A stretch of DNA of 64,000 nt. Origin: Periplaneta americana (taxonomy: Eukaryota; Arthropoda; Insecta; Blattodea; Blattidae). The notes below the pieces were generated by a model. It did no database searches. It saw nothing but the letters and a program-made list of their open reading frames with translations, and was not told the origin of the DNA. The first letter of the stretch is position 1; every line of letters begins with the position of its first letter. The translations under genes were made by a program, and so were the position numbers. Where the stretch lies: positions 248,001 to 312,000 of the forward strand of contig NW_027185500.1 in the NCBI RefSeq assembly GCF_040183065.1, in the 5' to 3' direction. Positions 1-11,477 of this stretch are shown here, piece by piece.

Positions 1-539
1 GCATCTGTTAGACGAATTCTTTCCATAGCCTAATATAAGAAAAAACTGTATTTGAGGTGGATGAAATGGAACATACTTCTGCCAGTGCTCATCGTGATTT
101 GTCATAATTATTTGCCGCTTTGGCGAAGATTTCCCAAAGCTCGATTTGGCGAGACGAGCGTTGAGGGACTTCCGCCGATTTTAGCAAGACTTCTGACTTC
201 TGTTGCATTCAAATAATTATAAAATACGATAATTTGGTCCAGGGAGGATCTGTTTTTGGTGCAAAGATAATTCGTTTGGCATGTTTCTTAATTGAAATTA
301 ACCTAAGTGGGTCAGTGTCTATTTCAAAACCAGCGGAAGTCCCTCAGCGATCGTTTAACCCTCGACTTATGTATGTGAATGCTGAACTTGTAAAATCATT
401 TGTTAACCTATTCACGTAGACGCAATAAATGAAAATAATCATAACCTTAAAACTTACAGACATGTGTATTCTAGTTTCTATTATAGGTGGAATAGCTTTT
501 TTAATAGACTAATCGATACAGATATTACAGACATCTACA
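1..539. other. No recognisable gene
   Basis: AT-rich sequence left of the LINE A remnant. The short open frame at 234-419 has no motif I recognise and no coding character. The left boundary of LINE A is not sharp, so part of this stretch may be decayed 5' sequence of that element. Confidence 0.4.
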
Positions 540-1315
540 ATTACAATTACCAATTACACAAAAACTTTTCAGGCTATCCAAATTGAACTAGACATCATTC
601 TGGTAATAGGCATATATAATGCACCGTATAACTATGTGTCTTGGATCTTTTGGGAACACCATTTTGATCTGACAACATCCAAATCTATAATAATCCTGGG
701 AGATTTCAATCTTAAACAATCTCTGCAGATACTCGGGCCTTTCGAAAATACAAATTTTTACAATACTTTGAACTCATAACCTCAACTTAGCAAATGAAGA
801 TACTCCTAGTAGATTAGGACTTCCACATCAAGAGAATAGTTCCCCAGATTTGACATTTACTACTACCCCTAACGACTTGGAGCATTTCACCTGATACGAA
901 GGGTAGTGATCATTTTATAGTACAGATTCAGATTGCTCAAATGCCATGGACTAAATACCAACAATGACATGGATATAGGAAAATTCAAATTAATCCGCAA
1001 ATGCTTCAAGAGAAACTAGATTTACCCAGACATCACCTGATAGCCCAAGAGAAGGATATGACGAAATTCCTTGCTATATTCAAACAGATATTGGATAAAC
1101 ATACTAGTGCTCCATCTTCCCCAACCAAGGAAAACTTCGGAGCTCGAATGAAACCACCCTGGTGGAACAAAGAGATTATGATGCATACAAATAACAGAAA
1201 GATGAAGCATAAAATACTTTCCAATTTTATTAAATATAAGCAAAGCAACGCCAGGGTTAAACAAAGCATCAAACAAACCAAAACCAGATCATGGAAAATG
1301 TACGCTTCCATCGTA
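540..1315 (+). pseudogene. LINE A endonuclease and linker remnant
   Basis: A broken APE-type endonuclease. The clearest motif is IIILGDFN near 690-710, the conserved Gly-Asp-Phe-Asn of LINE endonucleases, preceded by a frame reading VIGIYNAP (a counterpart of the family's xYxPP segment). The open frame 1001-1318 carries PPWWNKE, typical of the linker between endonuclease and RT in Jockey/I-like elements, followed by a Lys/Arg-rich region. Stops break the frame between 770 and 1000. It is cut at about 1316 by the Mutator-like insertion. Confidence 0.7.
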
Positions 1316-2600
1316 TAGAGTCCATACTACAGAACATCCATATGATAAAACGTTCATAAGGTCAAAATGTCCATATGGTGAAAATGTCCATGTACTAAAT
1401 GTCCATATGACAGAAAGCCCATATGATAAAACGTCCGTACGGTCAAAATGTCCATAGTGTTAAACGTCCATAATGTATGAATTGAATAGAACACAATCAA
1501 TTTTATTCTGTAACTCGCACAAATAAGTTATTAATCATCGGAAACCAGAGCCCCACTTTTAAGATGGTAACCAATACTTTTAAGGTATATGAGAATTTTC
1601 TCCATTTTCTTTGTACCTGTTGTAGTTTCTCACAATTTGGAGAATTTGTTTTTGATTCGTCAAATACATTTAATTCACCGGCTCTTTAATTTGTGTATGC
1701 CCCTCCTCTTGCTTGCAATATTTGTGCCCAAATTTAATTTTCTTCGCTCTTTAGGCACGTATAAATTGCCAAATGGATGAATAATGTACAGCCATGACTG
1801 TGCCAGCCTTCTATCGCATTGTTTGTGTGCTGCATGATTCGAGATGTCTCCCTTGCACTGTGAACAACTGTGCAAACCACTGGGGCGCACACTTAAAAGT
1901 CCCATCACAAATTAACATATTACACTGAGACAGAACCCTTAGGGAATCATCATAAGAAAATATTAAAACTCTATTTTCGTCATCCTGGCCTGAGCTAAAC
2001 AACAGAAACTGTTGACCCCTTGCCGCATGGTCATAAGGAGCTGTTATGACTAAATCATTCAGTGCTGTTGGATTGGGAGGCCGCTCATGGATTTGTGTAC
2101 GGTTTATCATTCTTTTCAAACTTCTGCACTCAAGCATCTTTTATGCTACCTCCTCCACAGGAGAACCGAGAGTTGCTACCAAAACAGTTGATGGAGTTTC
2201 ATTTGGCATCACTCTTGCTCTTGCCTTAACACGGTTCAAGATGCACTTTACTTCTATACCTGCTTCATCAGCACTATGTAAATGCTTATCTGTGCCATCC
2301 TGCAAAACCCAAATGTTATCTAGCTTGCTGTTAGTTATTATTGCAGCATTACAAATTTTCCTTTATCTGCATCACCAATATAGTTTTGTCCTATCTCTAT
2401 TAAAGTCATGATGTTGGTACAGGTACCCACGAAAAGAAGGAAGTGGCTTACCCTTCTGTGATGGAGATAGTGTATATTATAGAACTATGGACATTATGAC
2501 TCTGGACATCAGAGTGAAGTGGACATTATAAAACTATAGACATTTTGACTCTGGACAATTTAACACGGACATTATTCCATGGACATTTTGAGGTATGGAC
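1316..2600 (-). mobile_element. Mutator-like (MULE) DNA transposon inserted in LINE A
   Basis: Both ends are built of short repeats of ATGTCCATA: on the left in direct form (about 1318-1475), on the right as the inverse complement, GGACATTAT (about 2480-2600). They therefore form long, imperfect, internally repetitive inverted termini. Between them the minus strand encodes a MULE-type transposase remnant with a FLYWCH-like finger. Left and right neighbours are collinear pieces of LINE A, so this is an insertion. I could not find a convincing 8-11 bp target duplication by eye; the termini are eroded. Confidence 0.7.
1675..2411 (-). pseudogene. MULE transposase remnant with FLYWCH-like zinc finger
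   Basis: Read right to left, about 2380-2140 gives a frame with LYW, a Cys, then KICNAA and a later HLHSADEA: the W-C...C...H-x-H arrangement of a FLYWCH finger, with two in-frame stops. The next open frame (2137-1811) has FLLFSSGQDDENRVLIF and LICDGTFK, matching the start of the MULE transposase domain in arthropod elements (phrase pattern DGTFK followed by the QLFTV segment). After that the frame decays. Length is about half of a full MULE transposase, so this is a relic. The tandem terminal repeats on both sides support the assignment. Confidence 0.7.
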
Positions 2601-3875
2601 ATTATGTCTGGTAACCAAACGTACTGTTCCCAACTAACACAGCACACTCCGATATCACATATATGGCAGAGAATTCACTGGTTCACCAACAGATTTAACA
2701 GCTCCTTCAATATAATTCATCGTAATACCGACATGCAAGAGGAATTCCTAAAACTAGTTACACCAGATGACGTTCCACCGCTTGTCTCCCTCCCTCCAGG
2801 AATAGAGATTGAATCTTAATGTTTCAAATGAATTGATAGAACCGATATCGTACAACGAAGTAGTCACTGTGATTCAAAAGAAAAAAAAAAACACCTCTCA
2901 AGGACCAGATATAACATATACCATCTTAAACTATCTATCACATCACTTCCTGCAAGGCTTGACTAATTGTTACAATACTATCCTCAATACAGGCAATATT
3001 CCGATCCCATAGCAGCAGTTCTTTGCGATACCAATTCAGAAACCAAAAACAACAGGAGTAGACAGTAACCACTATAGACCCATCATGCTAAGTAATACCA
3101 CCAGAAAATACATTAAATACTCGTCTATACATTACATTGAACGAATTAGGAAGTGGCCCCAATGCAGTTTGATTTACATACTACTCACATACTCTACTCA
3201 CAATCTTTACAGAAATTAGAATGTAGAAATCTTCTCACTATTCGTGAGCTGCCACAAGGACAAAGAGTACTTAACCATATAAATGTTTACAAGTTCAGTG
3301 AACCATTAATTTTGTTCTGACGATGAAACTCCTACAAGTACATAGCTGCAAATACAGCTGTAGCATGGATCAGGAAGAAAAATCTCCACTTAATCGCAAT
3401 TGATGTATCCAAAGCATATGATAATGTTAACTTACAACTTCTAGTTCCCGCATTAGAATACTTCAACATTCCACAAAAGTTAAATCAATTAATCATTAAC
3501 CTTATGTGTAACAGGAAAATCAGTTTCCATCCAAGATACCAAAATACTAGTAACCGAATTTCTAACTCTGGTTTATTACAAGGATCATCTCTTAGCCCCA
3601 TTTTATTTACAATATATACTCATACTCTGTTTCAGTTAAACCTTCAGATAGCCAGACTTACAATGTTTGCTGACGACATTTTTATAACAGCCCGGATACC
3701 ATTAAGAAATAATACAATAGCTTTGCACTTACTACAAGATGACATAACCACTATCTGCACCGCAATCCAAGATATTGGCCTACAAATTAATCACAGAAAA
3801 TCTCAACATATAATAATTTCTAAAAATCATAAGAGACACCCTAATGTAAACAGCTTTAAAATATCCAACCAAGTC
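2601..3875 (+). pseudogene. LINE A reverse transcriptase remnant
   Basis: The frame resumes with NQTYCSQLTQ and then an RT. Visible landmarks are the N-terminal region at 2809-3012 (SQGPDITYTILNYL), PIQKP followed by HYRPIML near 3020-3090, the segment IAIDVSKAYDNVN near 3395-3430 (palm motif A), LLQGSSLSPILFTIYT near 3560-3620 (motif B region) and MFADDIFI near 3660 (motif C, catalytic DD). The open frame 3504-3977 holds motifs B and C; its last residues come from the antisense LINE inserted at 3889. Several stops and frameshifts lie between 3012 and 3395. Confidence 0.8.
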
Positions 3876-3906
3876 ATCCTCATACAACTTACTTACTTAC
3901 TGGCTT

Positions 3907-6900
3907 TTAAGGAACCCGAAGGTTCATTGCCGCCCTCACATAAGCCCGCCATTGGTCCCTATCCTGAGCAAGATTAATCCAGTCTCTATCATCATATCCC
4001 ACCTCCCTCAAATCCATTTTAATATTATCCTCCCACCTACGTCTCGGTCTCCCTAAAGGTCTTTTTCCCTCCGGCCTCCCAACTAACACTCTATATGCAT
4101 TTCTGCATTTGGCCATACGTGCTACATACCCTGCCCATCTCAAACATCTGGATTTAATGTTCGTAATTATGTCAGGTGAAGAATACAATGCGTTCAGTTC
4201 TGCGTTGTGTAAGTTTCTCCATTCTCCTGTAACTTCATCCCTCTTAGCCCCAAATATTTTCCTAAGCACCTTATTCTCAAACATCCTTAATCTCTGTTCC
4301 TCTCTCAAAGTGAGAGTCCAAGTTTCACAACCATAGAGAACAACCGGTAATATAACTGTTTTATAAATTCTAACTTTCAGATTTTTCGACAGGAGACTGG
4401 ATGATAAAAGTTTCTCAACCGAATAATAACAGGCATTTCCCATATTTATTCTGTGTTTAATTTCCTCCTGAGTATCATTTATGTTTATTACTCTTGCTCC
4501 CAGATATTTGAACTTCTCCACCTCTTCAAAAGATAAATTTCCAATTTTTATACTGTATTTCCATTTCGTACAATATTCTGGTCACGAGACATAATCATAT
4601 ACTTTGTATTTTCGGGATTTACTTCCAAACCTATCTCTTTACTTGCTTCCAGTAAAACTCCTGTGTTTTCCCTAATCGTTTGTGTATTTTCTCCTAACAT
4701 ATTCACGTCATCCGCATATACAAGCAGCTGATGTAACCCGTTCAATTCCAAACCCTCTCTGTTATCCTGGACTTTCCTAATGGCATACTCTAGAGCAAAG
4801 TTAAAAAGTAAAGGTGATAGTGCATCTCCTTGCTTTAGCCCACAGTGAATTGGAAACGCATCTGACAGAAACTGACCTATACGAACTCTGCTATATGTTT
4901 CACTGAGACACATTTTAATTAATCGAACTAGTTTCTTGGGAATACCAAATTCAATAAGAATATCATATAAAACTTCCCTCTTAACCGAGTCATATGCCTT
5001 TTTGAAATCTATGAATAACTGATGCACTGTACCCCCTTTTTTTTTTTTCGTTGTTGGTAACTCTATAGCATCTATTATTAGATGCTTTATGGTTGTGCTA
5101 ACAGATGGAGTTACTTGTCAACATTGTGACGCTGAAACGTGTGTTCAGGTTACTGCCCAGCGACAGTCCTGACGTATTTTTTTATTGTAATGATTGGTTA
5201 ATTTATATTAACCCGGCACACTCACTATCACACTCACATTCATACAAATTTCCAGACTCTAGACACCCAGGGAATTCCTCTTCTTCAAGAAAAATTCACC
5301 GAGAGCCTAGCCCGGGAATCGAATCCGGGACCTCCTGATCTGGAAGCCAGCATGCTGACCAACAGACCACGGAGGCAGTCACTGTACCCTTATACTCCCA
5401 TTTTTTCTCCATTACCTGTCGAATACAAAATATCTGGTCAATAGTTGATCTATTACGCCTAAAACCATATTGATGATCCCCAATAATTTCATCTACATAT
5501 GGAGTTACTCTTCTCAAAAGAATATTGAACAAAATTTTGTACGACGCCAACAAAAGTGATATTCCTCGATAGTTACTGCAGTTAGTCTTGTCCCCCTTCT
5601 TAAAGATAGGTACGATAATGGACTCCTTCCATTGTTCTGGTACAATTTCCTTTTCCCAAATAGCAAGTACAAGTTTATAAATTTCGTTAGATAATGCGCT
5701 TCCACCCTCTTGTATTAATTCTGCTGGAATATGATCGATACCTGGAGACTTATAATTTTTCAGTGTGGGTTCGGGTATAAATGGCTCAGCAGTTTGTATT
5801 TCAATTTCGTCCCGATCATTTCTATTTGGCCTATGTATATTTAGTAGTTGTCCAAAATAGTTTTTCCATCTGTTCAGTATTGAATGAGCGTCTGCAAGCA
5901 AGTCGCCAATCTCATCCTTGATCACGTTTACCCTTGCCTGATATCCATTCTTGAATTCCTTTATGCCCTTCAATAAATCTCTAATGCTTTTATTTTTACT
6001 ATTTGTTTCTACCTCATTCAGTTTTCCCTTCAAGTATTCTCTTTTTTTATTCCTAAGCGTACGATTTGCTTCCCGTCTTGTATTGAAATAATTATCTCTA
6101 TTCGCCTCAACTGGATCCTGTAAGAATTTCAATTTTGCCTGTTTCCTTCTTTCTATTACCATGAAACCACGGTTTCTTTTTCTTAGTTTCATAATAACCT
6201 ATGCTTTGTTCAGCTGCAATTTTAATATTATCTCGGATATTTTCCCACATGCTATTCACATCTAACTCTTCCTCAACATCATCAGAACTTGCTAATACGG
6301 CAAACCTATTTGAAATTTCGACGTGATAATGTTGCTTAGTTTAATCGTCCTTTAATTTCGGAATATTGAATCTTCTAATATTAACTTGTTGCTCTACTCG
6401 CTTGGCTACTGATAGTCTTTCTCTTAGTTCTCCAATTACCAAATAATGGTCAGAATTACAGTCTGCCCCCCTGAAAGTTCGAATGTCTACTATACTAGTA
6501 TGTCTTCTTTCATCTATCAAGATGTGATCTATCTGGTTATGTGTCAATCCATCTGGAGAAGTCCAAGTATATTTATGTATATCCTTATGGGGGAATGTTG
6601 TACTTTTAACAATTAAATTTTTTGATGTGGCAAAGTTGACTAACCTAACTCCATTGTCATTACTAGATATGTGTAGGCTCTTTTTTCCAATAGTCAGTTT
6701 AAAAATATCCTCCCGTACTACTTTAGCATTGAAATCCCCCAATAAAATTTTCATGTGATATCTATGTAACTGATCAAAAGTGTGTTCCAATTCCTCATAG
6801 AAGCTACCCTTTATATGGTCGTCTTTCTCTTCTGTAGGGGCGTGAGCATTTATAACTACAATATCGCACCATCTACCCTTAAGTACTAAATACGATAACT

Positions 6901-6979
6901 TATCACTGATAAATTCGACCTTTTTTACTGCTGATTTTATTCTTTTATGAATAAAGAATCCTGTTCCTAATTGGTGATT
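3907..6979 (-). pseudogene. LINE B endonuclease-reverse transcriptase (degenerate ORF2)
   Basis: Minus-strand blocks in order: endonuclease 6979-6341 with IKSAVKKVEFISD, ILLGDFNAKV, TWTSPDG, HNQIDHILID and the catalytic SDHYLV; linker and RT start 6192-5390 with KSPGIDHIPAELI, IIVPIFKKGDK and GFRRNRSTIDQI; then, after the SINE, 5024-4548 with [32 protein letters not shown] and [11 protein letters not shown] (catalytic Asp pair); then 4521-3907 with KYLGARV, LYGCETWTL and the C-terminal segment ending NLRVP. The breaks near 6192-6341 and 4521-4548 are frameshifts or small losses. The first residues of the longest open frame (7048-6980) come from LINE A read antisense and do not belong to LINE B. 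Confidence 0.88.
5035..5379 (-). mobile_element. SINE-1, tRNA-derived (copy 1)
   Basis: Oriented right to left. It starts with a tRNA-like head (near 5379-5305): an A-box-like GGTCTGTTGGTCAGCATGC and a B-box-like GGATTCGATTCCCGG. A unique body with a CACACTCACATTC stretch follows, and it ends in a poly(A) tail (poly-T on the plus strand at 5037-5049). A 10-bp direct repeat CACTGTACCC flanks it (5025-5034 and 5380-5389). LINE B reads straight across (GTV then HQLF), which proves insertion into that LINE. A second copy lies at 11478-11785. Confidence 0.9.
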
Positions 6980-6992
6980 ATCCTCATACAAC

Positions 6993-8448
6993 AAAGTATA
7001 AAAATGTTGGGAATTATCATGGAATCTAACCTCAAGATGAATGAACATTTCTCTACTATTAACCTCAAATTTCAGCAGAAAGTGAAATTATTCAAATGCA
7101 TTGTGCATAGGAAGTGGGGGTGTCACTCAAACCAATTGCAATGTTTATATAACATCATCTTCCGCAGTGTAACAGAGTACGCATTACCAATATCAATAAA
7201 CAAACAAATCACAAACAGGATGGAGACCTTACACTACCAAGTGGCGAAGAAAATAATTGGTGTGAGTGGAAAACCAAACAAAAAAACATACACTTCAAGA
7301 AATAGCACATGTCCTGCTTTACATCCAACAACAAATTATGGCACATAAATTTTTTAATTCGATTTTAAACAATTGTTCGGCACTGTTAGACAATAAAATG
7401 AAAAATTGATGACCCTGCACACTCATAACCCTCACAATATCGACCTGACTCTCCCTACAGTGTATCACCTCTTTCAAGAATATACTCAAAGTCTCTCATA
7501 CCAAATATTTCCGAGGTATCTTATATATTGTGTCCCTTACAAAATATTGATGGCCCCAATTCAGCACGACCTAGTGTCCTTCCAGAAGGGAGAGGTTCAG
7601 TCACCACAGCTATTTCAAGAATGGATTGCAATGAGAAGCAACAGAACCTGAATGTAGTTATTATATTCACTGATGGTTCAAAAACAAAAACAGGCGTTGG
7701 AGTTGCATAGCTCAGTTCGACTGATAACACTCATGCCAAATTGAAACTCCTCCAACAGTTCTAGTTATACAGCTGAACTCTCAGCCATCCGTCAAGCTCT
7801 TATTCCTTTAATAAACAATAAAAATAATCACATAATAATGGCCTCGAATTCTAAAAGTGTACTAAGCAGAATTACCAATAGTGATATGCACACAAAACAA
7901 ACATGGCTAGAAATTAACATCAAGCAAACCATATTTAAAGTGAATCGAGGGAACTTGCTCAAATTAATCTGGATACCAGGACATGCTGAATAAAGAGAAA
8001 CGAGATGGTGGATGGTCTTGCAAAGGACGCAATAAACATGTCGAATAACAACGTATTAAATACCACCTTACAGGATCTTACACAGAACAAAATCCGACAA
8101 ACTCTGGTACACCATAACATACAAAGTCGCCCATGGTATTGTGATTATAAAGGACACCGCTCCTTCATCACCTTTATCAGTGCTGTAAAACTAAGATGCA
8201 GCCATATGCCTTACTACTTACACAAGATTGGTCTTTCAAATTCGCCTTTGTGTACATGTCAACAAGAACAAGGAGACATTAATCACATATTCTTTCAGTG
8301 TGGACGATTTAAACAAGCCATCGACAAATTAACAATACAACTTGGAAATATTTTAGGATATGGTCCATGGAAACCACCAGGAATGCTATTTGAAACAATA
8401 GGAAGACTATTATATCAACACATGAAAACATGTAAAATGAAAATTTAA
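6993..8448 (+). pseudogene. LINE A RT C-terminus, RNase H and Cys-His tail
   Basis: The frame resumes after the LINE B insertion with SIKMLGIIMESNL (end of the RT), MFEN-like thumb sequence and a connection region to about 7350. RNase H is recognisable: IIFTDGSKTKTGVGVA (7660-7710, first catalytic Asp), YTAELSAI near 7770 (the Glu), a degraded SDS-like site near 7845, and IWIPGHAE near 7970 followed by MVDGLAKDA at 8005 (the last Asp region). The open frame 8005-8448 ends with CTCQQEQGDINHIFFQC, the terminal Cys/His motif. Several stops break the frame. Confidence 0.8.
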
Positions 8449-8575
8449 TCACACATCCCAGTATTGATGGCATAACCATACATTGCAATAACTGAATAAA
8501 TGTCAAGACCAAAGGACGCCAAAATCTTCAAACAAAGAGGATATGACGTCCAAAAAGAAGACGAAGAAGAAAATT

Positions 8576-8904
8576 TTCCACTTTCAAAACAGTGTTTGCA
8601 GGTTTATGGTATTCATCATCTTGTACTGTGGTCATTTTAAAAGTATATTCTGCTGTGTGTCAGTGGTGGACGGTAGGTTTGAAAGTTGAGGAGGCCAAGA
8701 CGTGACTGATGAGAGTTTGCATTACATGTATTAAAATATAAGGCCTGTGACATACCTCATTACTAAGCGCAGAATTTATAGGTTTTAAGAAACTAAAATT
8801 AGGTTTTCCAATCGATTTTTTATGATTTTTTTAGGATTTTAGATCTCATGTTTAGGAATTTATATGATTTTACGGGGGAAAAAATAAACAACATACTGCT
8901 AATA
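8576..8904. other. Spacer; possible isolated hAT-like end
   Basis: No coding signal. CAGTGGTGGAC at about 8662 resembles the first bases of some hAT termini, but I found no partner inverted end, so this is only a hint. The rest is AT-rich. Confidence 0.3.
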
Positions 8905-8905
8905 T

Positions 8906-9690
8906 ACAGGGTGAATCAAAAGTCTGGAACCATATAAATGTCTTCCATACGCTTGATTTGCGATTACTATTGGTGTTACCATTATTTGTAAGAAAAATGC
9001 TCTACCAGTGACACATTTGAGTCTAGCCCTCACCTATCTCAAAAGCTGCCATTCTGAATGCAACTTTGAAATTTTAAATCGAAAGAGGGTCATGTAGGTA
9101 CTCAAAATCATGTGAAATATTCTGAGAAAAACAATGGTGCAATTCTTTTGAGATATCTCTAATCATTTTCAAGTTATTTAAAGATAACTGTAATACTGAC
9201 ACAAACATTAGTTACTGCATCTAATCTACAGATATTTTGTAACATGGTAGAGTACTGAGGAGGCTTTGGAAAAGGTGTTTTTATGCAATTCTGGTAATTA
9301 ACTTTTCCTGCTTTACTGTTTGGTTAACCTGTGACAGTTTCAATGCACTGCTGTGATTATTTGAAAGTTTTCCTATAACAAATTTCTTGATTTTCGTGAT
9401 GACATTATCGAAAGAGGAAAGAATTGATATCATTCTTCATTCTGGTAGGTTAAGCCACACAAATGTTTTAGCAGACAGGACGAACAGTTCCCTGGACATT
9501 GGATTGGTCGGTGTGGACCAGTAGAATGGCTGACCAGGTCTCCAGATTTAACACCGCTTGATTTTTTTCTTTTGGAGTTACATAAAGAGCTTGATATATG
9601 TAGAGAAAATTGAGAATGTGGAACATTTAAAGAATGGTATTGTTATGCCCCAGGGCTAAAGAACGCCCTGTAGCATGATTTCCTGTGGAG
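8906..9690 (+). mobile_element. Collapsed mariner-like element
   Basis: A left terminus follows a TA dinucleotide at 8904-8906 and reads CAGGGTGAATCAAAAGTCTG, a Tc1/mariner-style end. Inside, an N-terminal helix-turn-helix start (ATG at 9399) runs almost directly into the C-terminal catalytic region, so the middle of the transposase is missing. I could not find a matching right terminus; the element fades out near 9690. Confidence 0.6.
9399..9645 (+). pseudogene. Mariner-like transposase with central deletion
   Basis: The ATG at 9399 opens MTLSKEERIDIILHSGRLS, the start of the DNA-binding helix-turn-helix of mariner relatives. From about 9478, in another frame, the sequence reads FPGHWIGRCGPVEW followed by RSPDLTPLDFF, the region holding the last catalytic Asp. 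Roughly 200 residues that should lie between, including the first two catalytic Asp residues, are absent. It is non-functional. Confidence 0.65.
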
Positions 9691-10174
9691 TATTAAATTT
9701 GAAACAGGAACAGTGTCAGCGGAATACACGGTCTTGAGATGCTTAGCCAGCGGTATAGAGTCTTGTTGGGTGTGTGGTAAAATCACTGCCTACAACGAAA
9801 GTATTCTTACGCTTCAGATCATTGCTGGCCCAATCCCATTGGTCCAGTAGGATAAAGCATGCATTTTAATTGGTCAAATTATATCACGCATTATTCGGAC
9901 TCTTTTCTTGCTCGTAATTTTATTATAGTGACTTGTCACTATAATGCACTAAATCAAAATTAAATGTAAGAAATGATTGATTAAGACGATATTTGTAAGT
10001 ACGTGAAATCAAAAGTGTTTTAAGACCATCTCACAGGGGTGGATGGTGTGGTCGGTACCCCGGGCGGGAAACAGGTACCGAATCATAAAAAGTGTTGGAG
10101 AGGAGACGCGTGAGGCAGTTGATTAGTTGGTGGAGATTGTTAACCTAGCTACGTCGAATCTATCCTGACAGAAG
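9691..10174 (+). promoter_or_regulatory. Possible TATA-less promoter / 5' UTR upstream of putative exon
   Basis: Sequence before the ATG at 10175 is less AT-rich than its surroundings. It has inverted CCAAT motifs (ATTGG) at about 9838 and 9879 and a CpG-containing stretch from 10030 to 10180. No TATA box is obvious. The idea rests on the neighbouring exon-like signal and would fall with it. Confidence 0.25.
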
Positions 10175-10205
10175 ATGGCGTCGGTAGAGGAGAATGATAT
10201 ACCCT
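10175..10205 (+). CDS. Putative first coding exon of an unidentified gene
   Basis: An ATG in good context (AGAAGATGG) opens ten codons, MASVEENDIP, and then meets a consensus splice donor, CCCT|GTAAGT, at 10205/10206 in phase 1. A short acidic first exon after a GC-richer leader is a common animal gene start. I recognise no family from ten residues and see no second exon in this window. It could be chance or a 5' fragment of a repeat. Confidence 0.3.
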
Positions 10206-11060
10206 GTAAGTAGTTTTGCTGTACATATGTAAATATATAATAAATTAGTTAGAGATAACAACATTGCAATCATTTCGGACTTAGTTTAGTAGTCATGTAG
10301 TTCCCTATAGTATCCTGAGAGCTCCAGTTTTTCCAGCAAAGTAGTTTTCCATTGTTGTGTACAATGGTGGTGTGAGAAATCCTGACGAGAAGGAGCAGAA
10401 GTCGAACGCAGTAGCCATCCGGCCAGCAATCAGTGCGACCTGAGTGACGGTCGCACAACAGTATCATTGAAGCCTGTGCTAAAGTCACCCCAGAAATGCT
10501 ACAAAATGTTAAGATACATAGACAATAGAGTTGGGTCGATTCATTCACGAATCGTTCATTTGAACAACTAATAATAAAGAATTGTTCCCATTCAATCTGA
10601 ACTCCGTCTTCTCATCTTATAGTGGGGCATCTTTTGTTTTCGTTTCTGTAAGTTTAATGCTGTAATTGAGGGAGTACCGTTCAAAATTTGCTAAATGCAT
10701 AATTTTAGATCGAGAAAAATAAGAAAATAATATACCACAGTAAACATGATTAATAGCATTACCTTTTAATATAAGTTTGCAAATATATATTATTTTCTGT
10801 TACAACACAAATTGTTAATAGATCTGTTCAATTAGTTCAGCAGATAATGATCTTTCAATTGTACAATAAGCTGGGTTTGCAGCAGAGTTTCTATAAAGCA
10901 AAAATAAAATAAATTTTACAACAGTAGACTATGTTTTACTGAAATATACTGTCGTTAATTGTTATACTTTTTTCATAAAACAATAGCTACCGGTACTATT
11001 TTTAACACAAGAAAGATCGTTCCGATCATTCTGACCAGTAAGTGTTCTTTAAGGCTTTAC
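10206..11060. other. Non-coding spacer; possible hAT-like end at 10525
   Basis: AT-rich. The minus open frame 10270-10548 shows no domain. TAGAGTTGGG at about 10526 followed by the inverted motif GATTCATTCACGAATC resembles a hAT terminus, but I found no inverted partner. If the exon at 10175 is real, this stretch is intron. Confidence 0.3.
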
Positions 11061-11064
11061 AAAT

Positions 11065-11314
11065 GAAGGGTACACGGGAATAACTATCAAGGTCCATTTT
11101 AGAAAGTTTCGAGAAAAACGAATTTTAAAGTTTAAGCACTTAATACTTTGTTATGTGTGTATTTAATAGAAATTGACATAGTGGAATGTCAAGAACGATG
11201 ATTTCTTATTACTAGCTAGACCACATGATAGTACTTCCTTTCCACTATAAGATAGCATTATTAACTCAATTTCGATTTTTGATGGACCTTGATCGTTTTT
11301 CCCGTGTACCCTTC
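11065..11314. mobile_element. MITE, 250 bp
   Basis: Inverted termini of more than 30 bp: GAAGGGTACACGGGAATAAC at 11065 and its near-perfect inverse at 11282-11314, with extended similarity inside (GGTCCAT followed by related bases on each arm). The 4-bp sequence AAAT flanks both ends (11061-11064 and 11315-11318). There is no coding capacity. The parent superfamily is not evident. Confidence 0.85.
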
Positions 11315-11477
11315 AAATCGCACGGGATTTTATTTATGGATTTGATTACTTTTATACAATTTTCGTTTTTAAACTTAAAATGAAATCTCTAACACGAATT
11401 TTGAAGGGATTTATCAATGTTTTTAAATGTAATTGACGCGACAGTTCATTTTGATCGGTAAGAGCTACTGTTGTTGT

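Larger units (their letters stand above)
3889..6979 (-). mobile_element. LINE B, longest copy (5'-truncated, antisense in LINE A)
   Basis: A 3.1 kb non-LTR retrotransposon with its 3' end at the left, marked by a GTAA-repeat tail on the minus strand (TTACTTACTTAC at 3889-3900). A 13-bp target duplication flanks it (3876-3888 and 6980-6992). It is truncated inside the endonuclease domain. It encodes endonuclease and RT without RNase H and ends in the conserved PLGRPRRRWEDNIK tail. RTE-like placement is tentative. Three more copies lie in this window (24518, 35080, 59416). A tRNA-derived SINE sits inside it at 5035-5379. Confidence 0.9.
540..8575 (+). mobile_element. LINE A: I/Jockey-like non-LTR retrotransposon with RNase H, split by two insertions
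   Basis: Three collinear plus-strand blocks read as one degenerate ORF2: endonuclease and linker (540-1315), reverse transcriptase (2601-3875), then RT C-terminus, RNase H and a terminal Cys/His motif (6993-8448). The gaps are a Mutator-like element (1316-2600) and an antisense LINE (3889-6979). The second insertion is flanked by a 13-bp direct repeat, ATCCTCATACAAC, at 3876-3888 and 6980-6992, and the reading resumes directly across it. An RNase H domain plus a C-terminal C-x-C...H...C motif is typical of the I-like clades; the exact clade is inference. The 3' end appears to be a GAA-rich run near 8565-8575. No intact copy could be made from this locus; it has many stops. Confidence 0.8.

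Noticed and set aside
1022..1311. Minus-strand frames of 84 and 92 codons with hydrophobic stretches
   Set aside because: Antisense of the LINE A linker, which has recognisable coding sense on the plus strand.
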